Notes under the pieces: generated by a model
Database searches by the model: none
Told to the model about the DNA's origin: nothing
What the model saw: only the letters and a program-made list of their open reading frames with translations
Part shown: positions 15,593 through 19,064 of the stretch, piece by piece
How positions within the stretch are numbered: position 1 is the stretch's first letter
Layout: every line of letters begins with the position of its first letter
Position numbers and translations under genes: made by a program
Assembly (NCBI GenBank): GCA_034434335.1
Contig: DAOTZS010000206.1
Coordinates: 1-19,064 of the forward strand
Direction: 5' to 3'
Length of the DNA: 19,064 bases
Source of the DNA: DAOTZS01 sp034434335
GTDB taxonomy: Bacteria; Chloroflexota; Anaerolineae; CG2-30-64-16

Positions 15593-15616
15593 CAAATCGC
15601 GAAAAGCAAGCATAAT
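15589..15616 (+). promoter_or_regulatory. Promoter for the PHP-AlbA_2 gene, overlapping the lon stop
   Basis: Perfect -35 TTGACA (15589-15594) shares its TGA with the lon stop codon (15590-15592). A 16-bp spacer leads to -10 CATAAT (15611-15616). Predicted start is about 15623, so the hairpin at 15625-15652 would be at the very 5' end of the mRNA. Confidence 0.72.
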
Positions 15617-15624
15617 GGGGTTGT

Positions 15625-15652
15625 CAGTACGCCGGCATCTGCCGGCGTACTG
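15625..15652 (+). terminator. Perfect hairpin after lon (terminator and/or 5' leader structure)
   Basis: CAGTACGCCGGCA (15625-15637) pairs exactly with 15640-15652, leaving a 2-nt gap at the tip. A short TTTAT follows. It could end lon transcription. Because it starts 2-3 bases after the predicted start of the next transcript, it could equally cap that mRNA. Confidence 0.6.
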
Positions 15653-15711
15653 TTTATCCGTGAGGGCAGCGCAAGCGGCCCGTAGAGAAGAAAGGAGGCG
15701 ATATACGCTTT

Positions 15712-17502
15712 GTGAGCAGTAAAAAAAGAATAGAGAAAGCGCTCTGGGCTGCAGAGGGCGATTGGCGGAGGGTGGATCTCCACCTGCACACCCCTGCGTC
15801 GGCAGATTGGCAGGAGCCAGGGGTGACCTATTTGCAGTGGCTTCAGAAGGCCGAGTCCCGGGGCCTGGACATTGTGGCGATCACCGACCACAACACAGTG
15901 GAGGGGATCGCCAGGTTGCGCGCTGAGATCGAGCGCTTGACTTGGTTGGAGGCGAACGACCGCCTCAGGCCTCAGGAGCGTCGCGATTTGGATGAGTACC
16001 GCCGTCTGGGCGAGAAGGTCTTGGTCCTGCCCGGTTTTGAGTTTACAGCCACCTTTGGGTTCCACATCCTGGGCATTTTCCCGCCCGACACCCCGCTCCG
16101 CAAACTGGAATTGCTGTTGTTGCGCCTGAATGTGCCGGTTGACCGCCTCTCTGAGGGTAGCACAGAGGTAGGCGCTACCACCGATGTGCTAACCGCTTAT
16201 CGGCTGATCAATGAGGCGGGCGGGCTGGTGATTGCCGCCCATGCCAATGCTGCCCATGGGGTTGCCATGCGCGGCCTGGGTTTCGGTGGCCAGACGAAGA
16301 TCGCTTTCACCCAAGACCCCAACCTGCATGCTCTAGAGGTGACCGACCTGGAAAGCACGAGCCGGCGGGCTACCGCTCGCTTTTTCGACGGCTCCAAGCC
16401 CGAGTATCCCCGCCGCATGCATTGCATCCAGGGCTCCGACGCCCACCGGCTGACGCGCGATCCCCGTGATAAGAACCGGCTGGGGATCGGCGACCGGGTG
16501 ACCGAGGTGTTGTTGCCGGAAGTCAGCTTTGAGGCGCTGAAGGCGGTGCTGGAAGGGGATGACTTCACCCGCACGCGGCCTTTCCGGCCCACCGCCGCAG
16601 AGCCGTTCGACCACGTGCAGGCCGCGCGGGAGCAAGGCAATACCATTGTGCAGTCATTTCATGAGAGCATGTCAAGGCAGGGTGGCCGTCTGAACCGCAT
16701 CCTGGCCGATGTGTGCGCATTCGCCAATACCCGCGGGGGCACCATCTACATTGGTGTGAGCGGCACGCGCAAGGGAAAACCGCGTGGGGTGCCCAATGCA
16801 GCCGAGGCGGCTACTGCACTGCGCAAGGAGATCGAACGAGAGATTACGCCACCGCTGGACGTACGGGTAGACGTGGTGGAAAGCATGGGGGTGCCGCTGG
16901 TGCGGGTCAGTGTGCCGGCCGGGCCGGATAAGCCATATGCCCTGGGCCAGACGCGCATTTACATCCGGCAGGAAGGGGAGACTAATGAGGCGGTGCGCGA
17001 CGAGGTTGTGCAACTCGTCTTGGGTCGCTATGGCTCAGCAGGGGCAGCCCCGGCTCAACCTGCGGTCGCCCCAGAGGTGGGCAAGGCACCGGCCGGCGTC
17101 CCGAGCGGCGCGGAATCGGAGGCCCCGGCTCCGTTGCAGGTCGCGGTTACGCCATCCATTGGCGTGGAGATCCTCTCCTGTGAGGAACGCAAAGGGGTCC
17201 GCTACTTCAGTATCCGAGATCTGCGCAACGGCAACACGATCCACAACGTGACCCAGGGCTCGGCGCGCAAGCTGTGGAGCTACGCGCTCAGCCAACATCT
17301 CACCAATCCGGTGGACCCGGCGAAGGTAACCTGGAATGGCGACTTCGGCCTGTGGCAGGCATCCCGGCGGGCACGGCGTCTGCGCTACGATCTGGTCTTG
17401 CGCCAGCCCGATGGCACCTTGCGCGTGTTCTATGGAGTCACGGCCGATGGCATGACAGGCCCCTGGCAGCAATTCCTGCGCGATGAGGACCGGGCCGAGT
17501 AG
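15712..17502 (+). CDS. PHP-domain phosphoesterase fused to an AlbA_2 (Schlafen-like) domain and an uncharacterised C-terminal domain
   Basis: A 596-residue three-part protein starting at GTG 15712, with AGGAGG (15693-15698) rather far upstream at 13 nt. Part 1 (about 18-290) is a PHP metal-dependent phosphoesterase: DLHLHTPAS (H24, H26), ITDHNTVEG (D59, H60), GFEFTA, FHILGIFP, IAAHANAAHG and GSDAH (D243, H245), the full trinuclear metal set. Part 2 (about 310-435) is an AlbA_2 domain: an S-F-H-E-S start, CAFANTRGGTIYIGVSGT (around 335-352), R-G-V, and a closing RIYIRQEGETNEA. A Pro/Ala-rich linker (about 443-475) leads to part 3 (about 478-590), with RYFSIRDLRNGNTIHNVTQG, WSYAL and aromatic-rich strands, which I do not recognise. 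Together these suggest a nucleic-acid- or nucleotide-directed enzyme. The function is unknown. Confidence 0.85.
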   Translation: MSSKKRIEKALWAAEGDWRRVDLHLHTPASADWQEPGVTYLQWLQKAESRGLDIVAITDHNTVEGIARLRAEIERLTWLEANDRLRPQERRDLDEYRRLGEKVLVLPGFEFTATFGFHILGIFPPDTPLRKLELLLLRLNVPVDRLSEGSTEVGATTDVLTAYRLINEAGGLVIAAHANAAHGVAMRGLGFGGQTKIAFTQDPNLHALEVTDLESTSRRATARFFDGSKPEYPRRMHCIQGSDAHRLTRDPRDKNRLGIGDRVTEVLLPEVSFEALKAVLEGDDFTRTRPFRPTAAEPFDHVQAAREQGNTIVQSFHESMSRQGGRLNRILADVCAFANTRGGTIYIGVSGTRKGKPRGVPNAAEAATALRKEIEREITPPLDVRVDVVESMGVPLVRVSVPAGPDKPYALGQTRIYIRQEGETNEAVRDEVVQLVLGRYGSAGAAPAQPAVAPEVGKAPAGVPSGAESEAPAPLQVAVTPSIGVEILSCEERKGVRYFSIRDLRNGNTIHNVTQGSARKLWSYALSQHLTNPVDPAKVTWNGDFGLWQASRRARRLRYDLVLRQPDGTLRVFYGVTADGMTGPWQQFLRDEDRAE

Positions 17503-17528
17503 CCGGCCGGGGGAGGGGATAAAAGGAA

Positions 17529-17581
17529 ATGGGGTTTTGCGGTAACAGCTTCGCTGCTGCTGCAAAACCCCATCCTTTTTT
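17529..17581 (+). terminator. Intrinsic terminator of the PHP-AlbA_2 gene
   Basis: ATGGGGTTTTGC (17529-17540) pairs perfectly with 17562-17573. The loop region contains a small inner stem (CAGC-TTC-GCTG), and T6 (17576-17581) follows. It starts 26 nt after the stop codon. Confidence 0.85.
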
Positions 17582-17744
17582 GTAACTATTCAGCGGTGAC
17601 TGGAAGTCACCCTTTTTGGGCCTGCGGCCAGTGGTCGGCCTTCGCCGACCTTTCTCATGATGCATACATGAAGGGTGTCGGCGGAGGCCGACACCCGGCA
17701 CGAAGTGCCCAGCAGGGGCGATTTCAATCGGCCTGAATAGTTAC
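17582..17744. mobile_element. 163-bp palindromic MITE-like element, copy 2
   Basis: Bounded by a perfect 12-bp terminal inverted repeat: GTAACTATTCAG (17582-17593) and its complement (17733-17744). Inside are four hairpins in a row: GGTGAC-TGGAA-GTCACC (17595-17611), GGTCGGC-CTTC-GCCGACC, GGGTGTCGGC-GGAG-GCCGACACCC (17673-17696) and GGCAC-GAA-GTGCC (17697-17709). Nearly the whole element is self-complementary in short units. The central 125 bp is repeated at about 524-650. It lies between two genes that converge, and may act as their shared boundary. No coding capacity; no clear target duplication, although CTTTT-like bases flank both sides. Confidence 0.78.
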
Positions 17745-17768
17745 CTTTTCTCTTCCCTCTCAGGCGCA

Positions 17769-18686
17769 CTATAGGATGTAGAATACCACGAACACGACCA
17801 TCCCGAACATGATCACATCCAGCAAGAGCGGCCGATCCTTGAAGATCACCACGTCTGGCGGATCGGTCTCACCCTTCACATGGATCAGGTACAGGTAGCG
17901 GAAAAGGCCATAGAGCACAAAGGGGATGGTCAACATCATGGTGTGGTTAGGGGGCAGGTTGGGTGCCGAGAAGGTGTAGAGGGAATAGGCCATTACGGTG
18001 CTGGAGCTGACCAGGGCAAGCATCTCGTCGAGGAAGTGCACATTGTACTCTCCCAGGATGGCACGCGTGTCGTTGGCATTCTCTTTCATGAGCACGATTT
18101 CCTGGCGTCGCTTGCCCAGGGCTACGAAGAGCGCCAATAAGACGGTGCAGACATAGATCCAGGGAGAGAAGCGTTCAGCTTCGATGATCAATACTCCGGC
18201 TGCCACCCGTAATACGAATCCCGCGGCTACGGCCAGCACGTCCACGATGACGATGTTCTTCAGCCAGAAGGAGTAGGCGATCATCAGCCCCAGGTAGCCA
18301 TAAAGGAGTAACGGCAGCCAACGATCCAGCCACAGGGTGAAAGGCACCGTGACCAGGATGATCCCGATGGCGGCCCACAAGGCCAGCCTGGGGTTGAGCG
18401 CACCGGATGCCAGAGGACGGTAGCGTTTGCTCGGATGCTTGCGGTCCTGCTCAATGTCAACCAGGTCGTTGATAATATAGACTGCGCTGGAGACAAGGCA
18501 GAATAGCACGAACGTCAGCAAGGTGCGCGCAAATGGCTGGGGCTTGAAAAGTTTAACGTCAAACAGGAGCGCGGCCCAAACGAAGACGTTTTTGGCCCAT
18601 TGCTTGGGGCGCATCGTCTGCAGGAGGAGCCGTCCCTGATTCAAGTGATAGCTTCGGGCGGTAACGCTTTGGGTTGTTTGGCGCAT
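17769..18686 (-). CDS. UbiA-family prenyltransferase, decaprenyl-phosphate phosphoribosyltransferase-like
   Basis: A 305-residue membrane protein with about eight or nine helices. MRPKQWAKNVFVWAALLF near the N-terminus and NDLVDIEQDRKHPSKRYRP followed by L-A-S-G are the signatures of the branch of UbiA enzymes that includes 5-phosphoribosyl-1-decaprenyl-phosphate synthase. N-D-x-x-D-x-x-x-D is the Mg/diphosphate site. The second acidic region, GKRRQEIVLM with ALGEYN-like sequence (AILGEYN), also fits that branch. In actinobacteria the reaction joins PRPP and decaprenyl phosphate to make a pentose donor for cell-wall arabinan; here a polyprenyl-phosphate pentose donor for surface glycans is inferred. 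The final stretch is very hydrophobic. Transcription is from a good promoter at 18713-18741, with GAGGAG 11 nt before ATG. Confidence 0.85.
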   Translation of the reverse strand: MRQTTQSVTARSYHLNQGRLLLQTMRPKQWAKNVFVWAALLFDVKLFKPQPFARTLLTFVLFCLVSSAVYIINDLVDIEQDRKHPSKRYRPLASGALNPRLALWAAIGIILVTVPFTLWLDRWLPLLLYGYLGLMIAYSFWLKNIVIVDVLAVAAGFVLRVAAGVLIIEAERFSPWIYVCTVLLALFVALGKRRQEIVLMKENANDTRAILGEYNVHFLDEMLALVSSSTVMAYSLYTFSAPNLPPNHTMMLTIPFVLYGLFRYLYLIHVKGETDPPDVVIFKDRPLLLDVIMFGMVVFVVFYIL

Positions 18687-18712
18687 GGGTGTTTCAACTC
18701 CTCAGGACGGCG

Positions 18713-18741
18713 ATGATACCCTAAGCTTGGGGCTTCGTCAA
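18713..18741 (-). promoter_or_regulatory. Promoter of the UbiA-family gene
   Basis: Minus strand: -35 TTGACG (complement of 18736-18741), 17-bp spacer, -10 TATCAT (complement of 18713-18718). Each hexamer is one base off consensus. It is followed by the GAGGAG site (complement of 18698-18703). Confidence 0.72.
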
Positions 18742-18786
18742 CCTGGCGCGAGGGCGATGTATCCGGAATCTACCGGCCAGAAGTCG

Positions 18787-18856
18787 TGCCAATGGGCGGT
18801 GGCGACCCTGGTGGTCGCCCCACGGTAGGGGCGATCCTGGTGGTCGCCCATTGGCA
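18787..18856. repeat. Inverted-repeat unit with internal 19-bp direct repeats
   Basis: TGCCAATGGGCG (18787-18798) and its exact complement (18845-18856) enclose two copies of a 19-bp unit, GCGACCCTGGTGGTCGCCC (18802-18820) and one with a single change (18831-18849), 29 bp apart. Each unit contains the near-palindrome GGCGACC/GGTCGCC. No gene or T-run. Confidence 0.7.
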
Positions 18857-18873
18857 TCAATTTAACGGTCAAA

Positions 18874-19045
18874 GCCACCCTCCCCTGCCGCGCCCCCTAC
18901 GGGGGGCTGGCGGGGGAGGGTGGCCGCAGGCCGGGTGGGGGCTTCTGCAGAGCCGGCAGGCTGGCCCCCACCCTGGCCCTCCCCCGCTGCGCCCCGGTAC
19001 GGGCACAGCGTCGCTGTGCCCGTACCGGGCTGGCAGGGGAGGGTC
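18874..19045. repeat. Cluster of long G/C-rich palindromes at the right edge
   Basis: Three successive stems make up this gene-free end. The first is about 22 of 24 pairs between 18874-18897 and about 18901-18924. The second is GGGTGGGGGC/GCCCCCACCC (about 18934-18972). The third is a long imperfect stem (about 18976-19045) whose core is a perfect 17-bp arm (18993-19009 / 19013-19029) with a 3-nt loop. The core resembles the hairpin at 6040-6068. The features may continue past the window. Confidence 0.65.
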
Positions 19046-19064
19046 TTCGTCGCCCCAAGAGAGA

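Noticed and set aside
14282..16065. Two long minus-strand open frames opposite lon and the start of the PHP gene
   Set aside because: Both follow from high GC codon use in the plus-strand genes; the translations are rich in H, Q, R and G with no family blocks.
18802..18849. Two 19-bp direct repeats 29 bp apart, considered as a mini CRISPR array
   Set aside because: There are only two units, the spacing leaves a 10-bp 'spacer', the units are part of a larger palindrome, and no cas gene is present.

Overview
This is a GC-rich bacterial chromosome segment, read as Chloroflexota (Anaerolineae-like) at moderate-to-low confidence. The grounds are a THX-type small ribosomal protein, a phasin/PhaR pair, a DPPR-synthase-like UbiA prenyltransferase, an AlkZ-related winged-helix protein, and many small palindromic dispersed repeats. 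There are 16 intact protein genes and one truncated at the left edge. I see no rRNA, tRNA, CRISPR array, phage gene or transposase gene.

Layout. 1-471 is the 3' end of an LpxL/HtrB-like acyltransferase gene. A palindromic repeat follows (about 468-658), then a cupin gene (681-1052), a tiny ribosomal protein THX gene (1160-1273) and a convergent DUF72 gene (1316-2086, minus). 2359-5500 is a three-gene operon: a secreted, membrane-anchored NEW3-type protein, an ABC ATPase and an ABC-2 permease. 5501-6104 is gene-free and holds two adjacent MITE-like elements. A metalloenzyme of the alkaline phosphatase/phosphoglycerate mutase superfamily (6105-7037, minus) comes next, then a divergent pair: an NAD-dependent epimerase-like gene and a GDPD-like phosphodiesterase gene, 1 nt apart. 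An AlkZ/YcaQ-related gene (9223-10080, minus) shares a divergent promoter region with a phasin/PhaR/enolase-superfamily/Hsp20 run (10415-12977). Lon protease (13118-15592), a PHP-AlbA_2 fusion protein (15712-17502) and a UbiA-family prenyltransferase (17769-18686, minus) follow. The right edge is a cluster of long palindromes.

How the genes work together. The clearest functional unit is the NEW3/ATPase/permease export cassette. Phasin and PhaR point to polyhydroxyalkanoate granule control, with no synthase in view. Hsp20 and Lon sit next to each other and both serve protein quality control. The remaining genes are housekeeping or metabolic singletons.

The least conventional items are the PHP-AlbA_2 protein, with its uncharacterised C-terminal domain and a promoter that overlaps the lon stop codon, and the small palindromic elements. 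Two of those elements carry terminal inverted repeats with plausible target duplications. A third kind is present in two copies about 17 kb apart.
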